A stretch of DNA of 64,000 nucleotides. Origin: Elymus sibiricus (Eukaryota; Streptophyta; Magnoliopsida; Poales; Poaceae). Location: positions 368,368,720-368,432,719 of the forward strand of contig CM077671.1 of NCBI GenBank assembly GCA_039707655.1. Direction: 5' to 3'. Below the pieces are notes generated by a model. The model worked only from the letters and a program-made list of their open reading frames with translations. It made no database searches and was not told the origin of the DNA. Below are positions 21,004 through 33,080 of this stretch, piece by piece; the stretch's first letter is position 1, and the number at the start of each line of letters is the position of its first letter. Position numbers and translations under genes: made by a program.

Positions 21004-22857
21004 TGTTGGAATACGCAGCAGAAAACAAAAGAAATGTACTACGTACACGCCCAGGACCACTATGAATATGCATACATGGTTTGATCTGGTCGTTACCAAC
21101 TCGTAGCGCATCGAAATTAGAGTTGGTGAATATCGATGGTGCAGATGCCCTCAGTTAGGATTTTACAAACCTCCCAACCATGAGGATTATCTCCCTCGAA
21201 CAGTCCTCGGACCATCCCTCAGACAGAATCTCCGACAGAACCTCGGATAGTCCCTCGAACAGAAGATTGAAACTACGACCTCTCTCTAGGGTTGGACACA
21301 CAAGGTGTCACCTATCCAGCAGGGCTTCACCATCCAGAACTAATCCCTGTTGGAAACCAGACATCCTTTCGACACTACGAAACTATTTCGTGGAGGAAGA
21401 GAGAGAAGGGCAGATCATTACATGTTTTGTATGAGAGCTCAGTATGAGAACTTGTGTGTAATGTAGAGACATATCCACCTCTATTCATAGTGGGGGCAAG
21501 GGGTAGAGGCTTGGGGGGAAATCCCATAAAGGGGAAGATATTTTCCACCAAAAGCCACCAAAGGAGGGAAGGAAGCTCTGTGGAGGACACACACACCCCC
21601 TCCCTTGGGCCGGCCACATGTGTGGGCCCCTTTTGTGGGGGGGGGGGCACCTCCGCATGTCATCCTCCACTACTTTAGGGAGAAAGCCCCAAAGGGTGGC
21701 TTTTCAAAAAGCCACCAAAAGGAGGTGTACCCTAATGGTGGTGCCTACATCATCATCCCATGATTCGTGGGATCTTGTCCCCTCACGCTGGGACAAGATT
21801 TTCCGCGATCATGCTCTCCGGGAAAATTCCTGAAGCTCCAGAACATTTTCGGCAGCCCCTAAAATGATTGTGGACGCGTTTCGAATCATTATTAGTATGG
21901 TGATTTATCTCAGAAACATTTTCGTCGTCTCCGAAACTTTTCCAATGACTTTCTCTGGGACTCACTGCCTAGTACTTAGCAGATAGATGACCCTTAAGTG
22001 TGTGACCCTATAGGTTCGGTGAAGTATAGACATGACTAGAATACTTTCCGATCAACGAACAATAGCGGAACCACGAACATCCATATTGACCCATGTACCC
22101 ACACGAATAAATATTCGAGTGAACATGTAGGTACTGAATGTTGTTCATGTTGCTTCGTGATAAGTTACGAATACCCAGGTAAGATTTAATGGCATCCTCG
22201 TGAATCAAAAACTTGTTTACTCTGTCAGTTTCCTCGTTACCGATTTTGTTCTCTTTTCTCGTTCTCGCGTTCCGGCATCCCTATGATCAAACATAGTTTG
22301 TCTGGTCAGACAATGATGGATATCGCAACACCAAGAGGGCCCTAAGAATGTCTCTCCATTGTTGGAGGAGCAAATCCCAATCTTGAGCTATGTAGTCCCT
22401 TGTCATACTTTTCCATGAACCCGTAAGCCGCTATAATAGCCACCCTGTTACAGATGACGTCTAAAACTCGATATTCTCATGGTCTAAGGAATTACGCAAA
22501 CATTATCTTTTTCTGTGTTATTTACCATTAATTTGAGATGAATGTATCTCATAGCATGACATCGATTTGGTCGATTTAACACAAGTGTTTTTCTAATATT
22601 GTGTCCTCAAAGTTGTCGACATAGACATGCCCATGATCAGAAAAACATGTTCATCATGCAACATTTGAGCTAGTCTTAGAGGCATGACTAGTAATATATT
22701 TTACTTTTTATTATTCCACACGTGCATATGGGTTTTCCTCTGAGACTTTGTGGATATACGGACTCAAGGACCATTGCAGCTACAGAATATAAACATATTT
22801 ATGAACATGGAAATAAACAATCACATTTATTATTGCCGCTAGGGCATATTTCCTACA
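21004..22857 (-). repeat. Lone Copia LTR (Angela/WIS-like, divergent)
   Basis: Read on the minus strand it begins TGTAGGAAATATGCCCTAGC and ends in CAACA, 1854 bp, close to the length (1851 bp) and ends of the Angela-type LTR at 43565-45415. Internal blocks such as CGGTGAAGTATAGACATGAC and a promoter-like GGGAGGAAAT region also correspond. No primer site, polypurine tract or coding region borders it, and the flanks (GGGAC / TTGGC) do not match, so it is a solo LTR whose duplication has decayed or a recombinant remnant. Confidence 0.7.
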
Positions 22858-23472
22858 TTGGCATGGTGTGCTTGTCCATGACCTAAGTCATACAAGCGCA
22901 AACACAACCATACCGTCCGGCTTGTGGAAGGTCCAATGGTGTGAGGCGATACGATAGGTCCATCCACGGTCGTCATCATTGTGCCTCATTGTATGAACCA
23001 TTGTGGCCACGTTAGCGAGTCAATCAAAATATGTTGGCCAACCTGGGAAGCCCATGGGAGGAGGGGAGGGACCTACCAATTCGCTTCCACCTCCTACTTG
23101 CCAACAAACGACGGGAAGGGCCTAACGAGGGAATGCCCATGATGTAGGCCCACGGCGATATACAACCTAGTTAAAGGCCCGAACCCATAAAGATTGCAGC
23201 TCATGGGGTGGACAAGGGGGGTCTTTGTGAAGTTGGTGTCTGGCCTACAGTCAGGCAATCATTCCTCCAATCGGGCAAAGGATCTCCAATCGTTTGCTAG
23301 TAAGCCAACGGCTTGTCAGTCGAGGGAGGCGTCACCATGATCTCCACCAAGCATTAAAGACAGTCGTTAATCAGCGGTGCAATATCCAAGCTTGGCTGTT
23401 ATTGTTAGCATTTATGTGAGCGCATTATGACACCCCTCCTCGTGTACGCTATATAAGTTGGGAGGAGGGCAC
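22858..23472. other. Unassigned, possibly old LTR sequence
   Basis: No coding sequence. A CTATATAAG motif at about 23449, just before the next LTR, hints at a degraded LTR promoter, but no boundaries can be set. Confidence 0.35.
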
Positions 23473-25003
23473 TGATATGTCTCCAACGTATCTATAACTT
23501 TTTATTGTTCCATGCTATTATATTATCAATATAGGATACTTTATGTGCAATTATATGCTATTTTATATCATTTTGGGAACTAACCTATAAAACCAGTGTC
23601 AAGTGTGAGTTGTTGTCTTTTGCCTGTTTTTGACTTTCCAAGAAATCTGCACCAAACGAAGTCCAAACGCTACAAAACTTTCTGACGACTTTTTTGGGAC
23701 AAAAGAGACCCATGGAGCTTCGAGAGGAGTCTAGAAGCCAGACAAGGAGATGACAAGGCAACAGTGCACGCCTTGATGCCTTGTGGGACCCTCCTGGCTC
23801 CGTCTGACCTAATTCCACCTCCACAAATTCTCTAAATCGGGAAACCAACAGAGCCACCCAAAACACTTTTTTTGCCACCGCAAGCCTCCGTTCCAATGGG
23901 AGGCCATCTGGAGACCTTTTGCGATACTCTGCTGGAGGGGGAATCGACCACGGAGGCCATCTACATCAACCTTGTTGCCTCCATGATGATGCGTGAGTAG
24001 TCCACCACAGACCTACGGGTCCATAGCTAGTACCTAGATGGATTCTTCTCTCTCTTTGGTCTTCAATACAAAGTTCACCATGATTCCCGCGGTGATCTAT
24101 CCGATATAATCTTCTTTTTGCGGTGTTTTTGTTGGGATCCGATGAATTGTGGGTTTATGATCAGATTATTCATTGAAAGTAATTGAGTCTCCTTTGAATT
24201 ATATTATGCATGATTATTATAGCTTTGTATTTATCTCTGATCTATCGGTTTGGTTTGGCCAACTAGATTGATTTACCCTCAGTGGGAGTGGTGCGTTGTA
24301 GTGGGTTCAACCTTGCGATGCACTACATCCTCATGACAGAAGGGGACAAGACACGTATTTGTATTGTTGCCGTTAAGGATAAAATGACGGGATCTGAACA
24401 TATTGGTTGTCTATATCATGTCACCTTGCTCCAATCATTACTTTATTTGTTATGAACTTAGTACCTAGAGAGGCAAGCATAGGAGCGCTCTCGAAGTGGA
24501 GTAATAGTAGTAGATGCAGAATCGTTTCGGTCTACTTGTTTATGGACGTGATGCCTATATAAATGATCATTGCCGTGAATAACATGTCATAACTTTGCGC
24601 AATTCTTTCAATTGCCCAACAATAATTTGTCTACCCACCATATGCTATTTTCAAGAGAGAAGCCTCCAGCGAACACTATTCCCCGGGACTACTTAAACAT
24701 AAATACAAAAACTCCTAGATTACTTTGCTGCATATTATTTACTTTTATTTTATTTAGCTTTTGCAATATCTATTCTATCAAGATTTAATCCTTGCAAGTA
24801 ACGATTTCAAGGGGCTTGACAACCCTCTTACCCGCGTTGGGTGCAAGTGTTTGGTTTTGTGTGTGTAGGTGTTGTTGAAAGGAATTTGCTTGGTTCTCCT
24901 ATTGGTTCGATAACCTTGGTTCTCACTGAGTGAAATACTTATCTCTAGTGTGTTGCGTCTCCTCTCCTCTTCGGGGAAAGTCCCAATGCAGCTCACAAGT
25001 AGC
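23473..25003 (+). repeat. 5' LTR of the Athila-type element
   Basis: It starts TGATATGTCTCCAACGTATC and ends near ACAAGTAGC, about 10 bp before the primer site. It is about 1.53 kb. The start is nearly identical to that of the LTR at 1132. Confidence 0.7.
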
Positions 25004-25015
25004 CGGAGGAATTTC

Positions 25016-25033
25016 TGGCGCCGTTGCCGGGGA
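25016..25033 (+). other. Primer-binding site (tRNA-Asp type)
   Basis: TGGCGCCGTTGCCGGGGA, the primer site I associate with Athila-lineage elements. The same site with one change lies at 37239-37256 on the minus strand. Confidence 0.75.
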
Positions 25034-25199
25034 GACATCATCAAATTCTTGTCAGATTCGTACACATAAATTATCTTTCACTTGTTTTACTTTTTATTTG
25101 TTATTATATTTTACTTTATATATAAATAAAACATACAAAAAAATCTCTATTTGCTTGTTTGCCTAGTTATCTAGTTTACTTGTTAGTTTACTCGTTTGC

Positions 25200-26460
25200 T
25201 TGCTTTGTCACTATGTCTCAAGAAAATACCAAATTGTGTACTTTTCAAATACTAATAATAATGATTTTATTAGTACACCAATACCATCCGCCACCATTGT
25301 GGAAGCTTTTGATATAAATGTTGCTTTGCTAAATCTTGTTAAGAAAGAACAATTTTCGGGAAGTCCTAATGAGGATCCCGCTTCACATCTTAATACCTTC
25401 GTTGAATTATGTGATATGCTAAAGCAAAAAGATATGGATAATGATGTGGTTAAACATAAATTATTTCCTTTCTCACTAAGAGATAAAGCTAAAACTTGGT
25501 TTTCATCCTTGCCTCGCAATAGTATTGGAACATGGGATAAATGTAAGGATGTTTTTATTGCTAAGTATTTCCCTCCTGCTAAGATTATATCTCTCCGAAA
25601 CCAAATTCTGAATTTTAAACAACATGAGCAAGAACATTTTGCACAAAGTATGGGAGAGAATGAAAATGATGATTAGAAATTGTCCCACTCATGTCTTAAA
25701 TTTATGGATGATACTACAAAAATTCTATGCGGGACTAAACTTTGTGTCGAGAAATCTTCTAGACTCTTTTGCAGGTGGTACCTTTATGGATATTACATTG
25801 GGAGAAGCTACTAAATTACTGGACAATATCATGACAAATTATTCTCAATGGCACACCGAACGAGCTCCAACTGGTAAGAAGGCAAATTATGTTGAATAAA
25901 TCGCTACTTTGAGTGATAAGTTGGATTCTCTTATGCATATGTTTGCAAATAAGAATACTCAAGTTGTTCCTAATGATGTGACACTATCTACTTTAATTGA
26001 GCAAAATAATGATGCTATTGATGTGAACTTTTTCCCTAGAAATAATTTCAACAACAATGCTTAAAGGCGTAATTTCAATCCTAGAACGTATCCCGGAAAT
26101 TCCTCCAATAATTATGGCAATTCTTATGGTAATTACTATGGTAATTATTCCAATAATAATAATAGGATTCCCTCTGATCTTGAGAACACAATTAAATAAT
26201 TCATTAGTTCTCAAAAGATTTTCAATACTATGGTAGAAGAAAAACAACATAACGTTGACGATATGGCTAGAAATATGGATAGGATTGCTCATCATCTGGA
26301 AACTCTTAAAAGTAAAATGTTGCCACCAAATTTTGATATTAATGAGTCTATTAAATTCATCCAAATAGCTATTAATGAAAGTTAGGAGAGAACTGCTAGA
26401 TTGAGAGCTAAGCGAGAATTCCTAGAAAAAGCGATTCCTCCTGGTTTCTAACGTAATTAT
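25200..26460 (+). pseudogene. Athila-type gag remnant
   Basis: The first frame (25200-25676) shows the conserved gag blocks QFSGSPNEDPASHLNTF, HKLFPFSLRDKAKTWFSSLP and KCKDVFIAKYFPPAKI. The probable original ATG at 25213 is out of phase with these, so an early frameshift exists. Further stops and shifts follow (after 25676, 25899 and within 26040-26460, where the Asn/Tyr-rich NNYGNSYGNYYGNY linker can still be read). The encoded capsid would not be made from this copy. Confidence 0.75.
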
Positions 26461-26475
26461 GATGAACATGTTAAA

Positions 26476-27309
26476 ATGATTGGTGTTTCTCCTATTGAAT
26501 ATTTATTTACTAATCTAAAAATTTATGATAAAGGGACTGGAGATGAGTCAACTTTAGCTAGAATGCATCCCGTTTGTTCGGAGGGTGATGATCTTATTGA
26601 TAAAAATGAAAAAAGTGGGTTTGAAGAGGTCAAAACTTTAAATAGTGATGCACCCACTACTTTGGATTACATGAACTTTAATCATGAAAGTTGTTCTTTA
26701 GTTGAATGTATTTCCTTGTTGCAATCCATGACTAGCTCACCCAATGCTTATGAACAAAACAAAGCTTTTACTAAACATATCGTAGAAGCTATGATAAAAG
26801 CTCATGAGGAGAAACTTGAGTTAGAGGTTTCAATACCTAGAAAATTACATGATGAATGGGCACCTAATATTAAAATTAAGCTTAATGATTATGAATGCAA
26901 TGCTTTGTGTGACCTTGGTTCTAGCGTTTCCACAATACCAAAATCTCTATGTGATGTGCTAGGTCTCACCGATATAAATGAATGTTCCCCAAACTTGCAT
27001 TTAGCGGATTCCACTATTAAGAAACCATTGGGTAGAATAAATAATGTTCTTATTATTGCTAATAGAAATTATGTTCCCGTGGATTTTATTGTGCTTGACA
27101 TTGAATGCAATCCGTCTTGTCCTATTATACTTGGTAGGCCTTTCTTACAAACTATGGGTGCTATTATTGACATGAAAGAAGGTAATCTAAGATTCCAATT
27201 CCCATTAAAGAAAGGGATGAAACACTTCCCTAGAAATAGAATTAAACCACCTTATGAATCTATTATTAGGCTCACATACGGAATTAATTTGAAGGATGGC
27301 AATACTTGA
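26476..27309 (+). CDS. Gag C-terminus with Athila-type aspartic protease domain
   Basis: A 277-residue open frame. The retropepsin-like part lies at about 130-250: NALCDLGSSVSTIP carries the DLGSS active-site variant (DLGAS in other Athila elements, DTG/DSG in most retropepsins), and ILGRPFLQTMGAIIDMKEG is the second hallmark loop. It is the last coding sequence in the element. In autonomous relatives RT, RNase H and integrase would follow; here a stop and a non-coding tract follow instead. Confidence 0.7.
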   Translation: MIGVSPIEYLFTNLKIYDKGTGDESTLARMHPVCSEGDDLIDKNEKSGFEEVKTLNSDAPTTLDYMNFNHESCSLVECISLLQSMTSSPNAYEQNKAFTKHIVEAMIKAHEEKLELEVSIPRKLHDEWAPNIKIKLNDYECNALCDLGSSVSTIPKSLCDVLGLTDINECSPNLHLADSTIKKPLGRINNVLIIANRNYVPVDFIVLDIECNPSCPIILGRPFLQTMGAIIDMKEGNLRFQFPLKKGMKHFPRNRIKPPYESIIRLTYGINLKDGNT

Positions 27310-29162
27310 TACTATGCATTATGCCTAGCTAGGGGCATAAAACAATAGCACTTGTTGGGAAGCAACCAAATAGTTATCTTTAAATTTTTGTTTTACTTTC
27401 TGTTTTGGTGTGTTGACATGATTATTGATGCTGTGATGATGTTTTTTTATGTTTAAATTAGTGTTTGTGCTAAGTAAAGCCTTTGGGATGATTTGGAAGA
27501 TAGTAGAATTGATACGGTGCAAAAACAGAAACTTTTGCGTCCAGTGCAGAATTTCTCTGATTTTACTGGAACGGCTTTTTGATCTGAATTTTTTACACAG
27601 TATTGGTAGAAAAAGTTCCCAGGTTTTCCAATTTTTTCAGAATGTTTGGAGTTACATCAGTATGATTTTGCTACAGATCTTTGCAGACTGTTTTGTTTTT
27701 GCTTGCATAGTTTGCTTGTTTTGATGATGTTGTGGATTGTATCAGGGGGGTATAAGACATGGAGAAATTAGAATACATTACCTATTATGCAATAATGAAA
27801 TATGAATCAATTTATAACAATACCTAAAGTATTTGATATGTCTATTATACTAACGGATCTCATGAGGTTTTGTTGAGTTTTGTGTGCTGAAGTTTTCAAG
27901 TTTTGGGTGAGAGAACGATGGATGAAGTAATAAGAAGCAGAGAGACCCTAAGCTTGGGGCTGCCCAAGTCACCCCAAGGTAATATTCAAGGAAGAACCAA
28001 GCGTCTAAGCTTGGGGATGCCCCTGAAGACATCCCCTCTTTCGTCTCCAATCTATCGGTATGTCACTTGGAACTATATTTTTATTCATCACATGGTATAT
28101 GTTTTGCTTGGAGCGTCGTGTGTTATATTTTCTTTTTATTTTTAGTTTGCCACAATCATTATTTGCTGGACACACATATTTGAGAGAGACATGCGGTTAC
28201 CATAATTTGTTAGAATACTCTATATGCTTCACTTATATGTTTTGAGCTAGCCAGTTGCTCTAGTGCTTCACTTATATCTATTTAGAGCACGACGGCGTTC
28301 AGATTTTGTTGAAATAATTGAACTCTCATGCTTCACTTAAATATTTTTGAGAGTATAATAAGAAATAGGAATGGTAAATGGAACGAGTTATAAGACTAGT
28401 CCAAAAAGGATAGTATTCAAGGGGGGTATAATAAAAACTTTCATGTAGCTCACTAAAGAAGAAACATGAGTTGATTATATTGATGTAGTAATATGAAAGG
28501 GCATGAGTACATGATTGTTGGTTAGTAGAAATATTAGTAATTAAAGCTTGTTATTTGTTATTCATCTAAGTATTAACTATGGCATGGTGATGATGTGTGA
28601 GCATTTTTATGTCTGAAATGAAATCCTACTGTGTTGTTTGAATCGGGGGCGCGCGATGATTAACTCCTACCAACCTCCTCCCTAGGGGTATGTGGTAGTA
28701 CTTTGCCTCGAGACAGCTAATAAGGTTTTACAATAAGTATGTGAGTTCTTTATGACTATGTAAATCCATGGATATACGCACTCTCACCTCCGTAATTGCT
28801 AGCCTCTTCGGTACCATGCATTGCCCATTCTCACCTCGAGAGTTGGTGCGACCTTCATCGGTGCATCCAAACCAGTGATATGATACTATCTATCACACAT
28901 AAGCCACCTTATATCTTCCTCAAAACATCCACCATACCTACCTATCATGGAATTTCCATAGCCATTCCGAGATATATTGCCATGCAACTTCCACCGTTCC
29001 GTCACATGACATGTGCGTTCATCATCATATTGCTTTGCATGATCATATAGCTGACATAGTATTTGTGGCAAAGCCACCGTTCATCATTGTCTACATGTTA
29101 TGCTAGATCATTGCACATCTTGGTACACTGCCAGAGGCATTCATATAGAGTCATATTATTTT
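27310..29162 (+). other. Non-coding 3' tract of the Athila-type element
   Basis: No credible ORF. It includes two internal copies of the polypurine-like motif AAGCTTGGGG (27950-27960 and 28007-28020) and three TGCTTCACTTATAT-like repeats (around 28225, 28262 and 28330). Blocks correspond in reverse complement to 34600-36340 of the minus-strand relative. Confidence 0.6.
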
Positions 29163-29828
29163 GGGTTTTCTATTCATGTGCCCCTGGTTCCTTAGTTGTA
29201 CTCATTCATCCCCACGCTCTTAACTTTTGCTCACTTTTCCCCACTCCTTAATCCGAAACCCTCAGAAATGGTCACAGCGGAGAATGCCGTCGGGTCAATG
29301 GTTTGACCGTTAACTCTGATGAGTGGGGCCGCGTTCGACAGTGGCGTTGGTTGGACCGTTAGGCCGTGGTTTCGTTGGACTATTCGGTCGTTGCATGAAA
29401 CGCCCGCGTGCATGCGCTGACGCACGCCGCCACGATAAGCCTGCTATGCATGCGCGACATGATCCACCTAGCCTGCCTGCATGCACCGATGCGCGCCGCC
29501 ACGATGCTCCACTGACGCAGCCTTCCTGTGAGCCGCCACGGACGCAGCGACGGTCGCTTCCGCTGGTTCGTCTCTTCTCGCACGCGTCTCCTCGATCGAT
29601 TCACAGTTCACATCGTTTCAGCCTTTGACCACCGCAGCATCAATTCAGCATGGCAATTAAAGTCTACGGCATACCGATCGACGCGGAGCGTTTGAACGTA
29701 GCAACATGCGGCCGATGCCCACCCTTATTTAAACCACCCACCCCTCCACCTATTCTCCACACTTCCATTTGCGTCGCTCCCCTTCTCTTCTTCACCCAAA
29801 TCCAAAGCACTCTCCAAGCAAGGTGAAG

Positions 29829-30254
29829 ATGGAGCACTAAGGCCCCACCTTCCAGATGCCACCAGTTAGGCCGGAGAGGCGGTACCCCGCCGGTGTCGTC
29901 GTGGAGAAAACGCTCCGCGTGTGGACAATCTCACACTGGAGGACTGGCTAGGATTTGGCCGAGTGGTTCCTCCGTGCGGGCTTCGCCCACCTCCCGGCGG
30001 GCTCGCCGGTCATTTTCCGACTGGAGGAACTGCGTCCAAACTCCAGCTCTTAGCCATCAGGGCTCATCGCCACCTTCAGCAACAGGTTTGATGCGTTCCA
30101 CCAGCTCAGGAAGGTGTTTTAGTGTGGGTGCGAGCTCATCGCATTCACAAACTACAACATCTTCACGGATGTGGATAGAATCTTCTCCAACCACAACGCC
30201 ATCCACAGCCTCCCCTACCTTCTCGGCGACAACGGCAGGGAGGCGGAGGAGTGA
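29829..30254 (+). pseudogene. Unrecognised small gene, one frame with four nonsense codons
   Basis: From ATG at 29829 to TGA at 30252-30254 one uninterrupted phase of 141 codons encodes a coherent globular sequence (WFLRAGFAHLPAGSPV, RFDAFHQLRKVF, FTNYNIFTDVDRIFSNHN, SLPYLLGDNGREAEE) broken only by TAA at codon 4 and three TAGs. No frameshift is needed. A TTATTTAAACC TATA-like motif lies about 100 bp upstream. I do not recognise a domain; I have an impression that similar short hypothetical proteins recur in Triticeae. Clearly non-functional in this copy. Confidence 0.6.
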
Positions 30255-31318
30255 AGAGGAGGCGCGGAGCATTGAAGAGGAGGCGCGGAGAAGCTTGTCT
30301 TGCCCTAGGGTGTTAGACCCTAGGGATTTTTTATATATTTCTATGTTATATGTCGTTGGCTGTAACGTGAACTATCGTTATGTATGTCGTGTTATATAGT
30401 GTTTTATGTAAGAACTATCTTATGCTTGCTAAACTATTTATATATGTATGTTATGCTTTCTACTTTTCTTTGTTATTTGTAGCCCATTCGGTGATATTTG
30501 TATTTTGGCCCTATATTTTATGGGTTCGAAAGTTTTGGGCCTTTTGGCACGCACGGCTAGTGGGCTAGTTGAAGTGTCAAAAAGGAGAAAAATGAGGCAT
30601 GTTGATGTTGAAAAGAAGAAGAAAAAGAAGCTAAAATTTTTGAATTGTCGCCGGCGGGCTAGGGTTTGTCGCCGGCGGGCTAGGGTTTGTAGATCCTGCC
30701 GAGGGGGGAGGGGACAGCTGCAGGCTTGGCTTTGGAAGGGTGGAAGCTACTCCCTCTGTCCAGTCGTTGCATACAACCTGTGCATGCGAACGGCAACGCT
30801 TAATTAACGCATGTGTATGCAAACAACAATAATTGGTGGTTGGCTGCCTAAGTGCACTGTCCCAAATAGTTCATTAAGTACGCGTAAATACACATGCTAA
30901 TTAATGTTTTTAGTCCAATCCATACACAACTAGGTCTTGATGCGGCTTCTTAGACACCCTATGCACCTGCATTGTCCATGGGTTTCCACTTAAAGAAGGA
31001 CGACGACCCGAACATGGGTGGCTGATTACCGGGCCCCGCCGCGCATGCGCATTTACTTCGGGCTATGGGGGTAGTTGGAAGGCCGCCACGCGTCCCCGAG
31101 GCGGACGACGAGAAACCGCGTGCACGTCTGAATCAAATTGATAAGCCAAAAAAAGCAGAACCAGCGCGTGCACTATTTTGTAGGCCTCTTTTATCTTTGG
31201 GCCTTCGAAAGTCAACGCCATGCAACAGCCCAACCAGAGCTATAGACAGAGACATAGTTTAAGCAACCCAGAGAGCACATGATCCACAAATTAAGCCTAC
31301 ACCACACTAATAACATCT
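30255..31318. other. Intergenic, with a small tandem repeat and a Stowaway-like end
   Basis: GTCGCCGGCGGGCTAGGGTTT is duplicated in tandem at about 30647-30688. TACTCCCTCTGTCC at about 30749 resembles one Stowaway end, but no partner end was found. No gene identified. Confidence 0.45.
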
Positions 31319-31464
31319 CTAACGAGTGATGACTAGCAAGTAAGCAAATCCTAGGGAAACTATACAAAAATAAAATCCTAAAGCTATCAGATTCGCCTGC
31401 TTGTTCAATTGAATCATCTGCCTCAAGTTCTTGTTCATCTTCTTTAATTCTCCCTTCAGATCCG
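31319..31464 (-). pseudogene. zf-GRF gene, 3' part (separated by the LTR element)
   Basis: This is the end of the gene whose start lies at 39406-39829. From the insertion point the minus strand reads LKGELKKMNKNLRQ and so on to a TAG at 31319-31321, in the same phase that leaves the other side. It encodes residues 116-161 of the pre-insertion protein: a short Lys/Gln-rich helix, then a hydrophobic segment (139-159, LIALGFYFCIVSLGFAYLLVI region) suitable for a C-terminal membrane anchor. Bases 31460-31464 (ATCCG) are the duplicated target. Confidence 0.75.
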
Positions 31465-33080
31465 TGATGTCTACTACACAACCTTCTTCTTGTAGACTCG
31501 TGTTGGGCCTCCAAGCGCAGAATTTTGTAGGACAGTAGCAATTTTCCCTCAAGTGGATGACCTAAGGTTTATCAATCCGTGGGAGGTGTAGGATGAAGAT
31601 GGTCTCTCTCAAGCAACCCGGCAACCAAATAACAAAGAGTCTCTTGTGTCCCCAACACACCCAATACAATGGTAAATTGTGTAGGTGCACTAGTTCGGCG
31701 AAGAGATGGTGATACAAGTGTAATATGGATGGTAGATATAGGTTTTTGTAATCTGAAAATATAAAAACAGCAAGGTAACTAATAACAAAAGTGAGCACAA
31801 ACGGTATTGCAATGCTTAGAAACAAGGCCTAGGGTTCATACTTTCACTAGTGCAATCTCTCAACAATACTAACATAGTTGAATCATATGTAAATCCCTCT
31901 CGTGCGACAAAGAGTTCACTCCAAAGTCACAAATAGCGGAGAACTAACGAAGAAATTATTGTAGGGTACGAAACCACCTCAAAGTTATCTTTTCCGATCA
32001 ATCTTATGAGCTATCCCTATAAGTGTCACGAACAGCCCTAGAGTTCGTACTAAAATAACACCTTAAGATACACATCAACCAAAACCCTAATGTCACCTAG
32101 ATACTCCAATGTCACCACGAGTACCCATGGGCTTGATTATACGATATGCATCACACAATTTCAGATTCATCATGTTCAATCCAACACAAAGAACTTCAAA
32201 GAGTGCCCCAAAGTTTCTACCGGAGAGTCAAGACGAAAACATGTGCCAACCCCTATGCATAGATTCCCAAGGTCACGGAACCCGCAAGTTGATCACCAAA
32301 ACATACATCAAGTGGATCAATAGAACATCCCATTGTCACCACGGATATCCCATCGCAAGACATACATCAAGTGTTCTCAAATCCTTAAAGACTCAATCTG
32401 ATAAGAAAACTTCAAAGGGAAAACTCAATTCATCACAAGAAGATAGAGAGGGGAAAACTCCATATGATTCATCTATATTAATAAAGCTCGCGGTACATCA
32501 AGATCGTGTCATCTCAAGAACACGAGAGAAAGAGAGGTCAAACACATAGCTACTGGTACATACCCTCAGCCCCGAGGGTGAACTACTCCCTCCTCGTCAT
32601 GGAGACCGCCGGGATGATGAAGATGGCCTCCGGTGATGGTTCCCCCCTCTGGCAGGGTGCCGGAACGGGCTCTCGATTGGTTTTTCGTGGCTACAAAGGC
32701 TTGCGGCAGCGGAACTCCCGATCTAGGTCTCTTTCTGGGGGTTTCTAGATTTATAGGAATTTTTGGCGTCGGTCTCACGTCAAGGGAGTGCCCCAGGGGC
32801 CCACAAGCCAGGGGGCGCCACTGTGGCTTGTGGCTGCCTCGGGACTCCTCTCCGGTATCTTTTTGCTCCAGTATTTTTTATATTTTCCAAAAATATTCTC
32901 CGTAAATTTTCAGCCCATTCCGAGAACTTTTATTTCTACACAAAAACAACACCACGGTAGTTCTGCTGAAAACAGGGTCAGTCCGGGTTAGTTCTAATAA
33001 AATCATACCAAAATTATATAAAATTATTGTAAACATGGCATGAATACTTCATAAATTATAGATACGTTGGAGACATATCA
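31465..33080 (-). repeat. 3' LTR of the non-autonomous Athila-type element
   Basis: 1616 bp. TATAAAT on the minus strand at about 32750-32756 is a likely promoter. It is nearly identical to the partner LTR except for a 17-bp-scale indel near 32815 and the MITE present only in the partner. Confidence 0.9.

Larger units (their letters stand above)
23473..29162 (+). mobile_element. Athila-lineage Gypsy element, gag-protease only, 3'-truncated
   Basis: It runs 5' LTR (23473 to about 25003), primer site TGGCGCCGTTGCCGGGGA (tRNA-Asp type, as in Athila), decayed gag, protease domain, and a long non-coding region. No RT, RNase H or integrase is present between the protease stop (27309) and the loss of recognisable sequence near 29162, so it is non-autonomous in structure, not merely truncated. 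The 3' LTR is absent and the end abuts unrelated sequence. It matches a Sabrina-like element from memory. Confidence 0.75.

Noticed and set aside
30749..30960. Stowaway element starting with TACTCCCTCTGTCC
   Set aside because: No complementary end with TA duplication was found within several hundred bases; at most a fragment.
32109..32549. 146-156 codon ORFs within both Athila-type LTRs (also 37911-38381)
   Set aside because: Present simply because the LTR is duplicated; sequence has no domain and lies in the promoter/U3 part in antisense.
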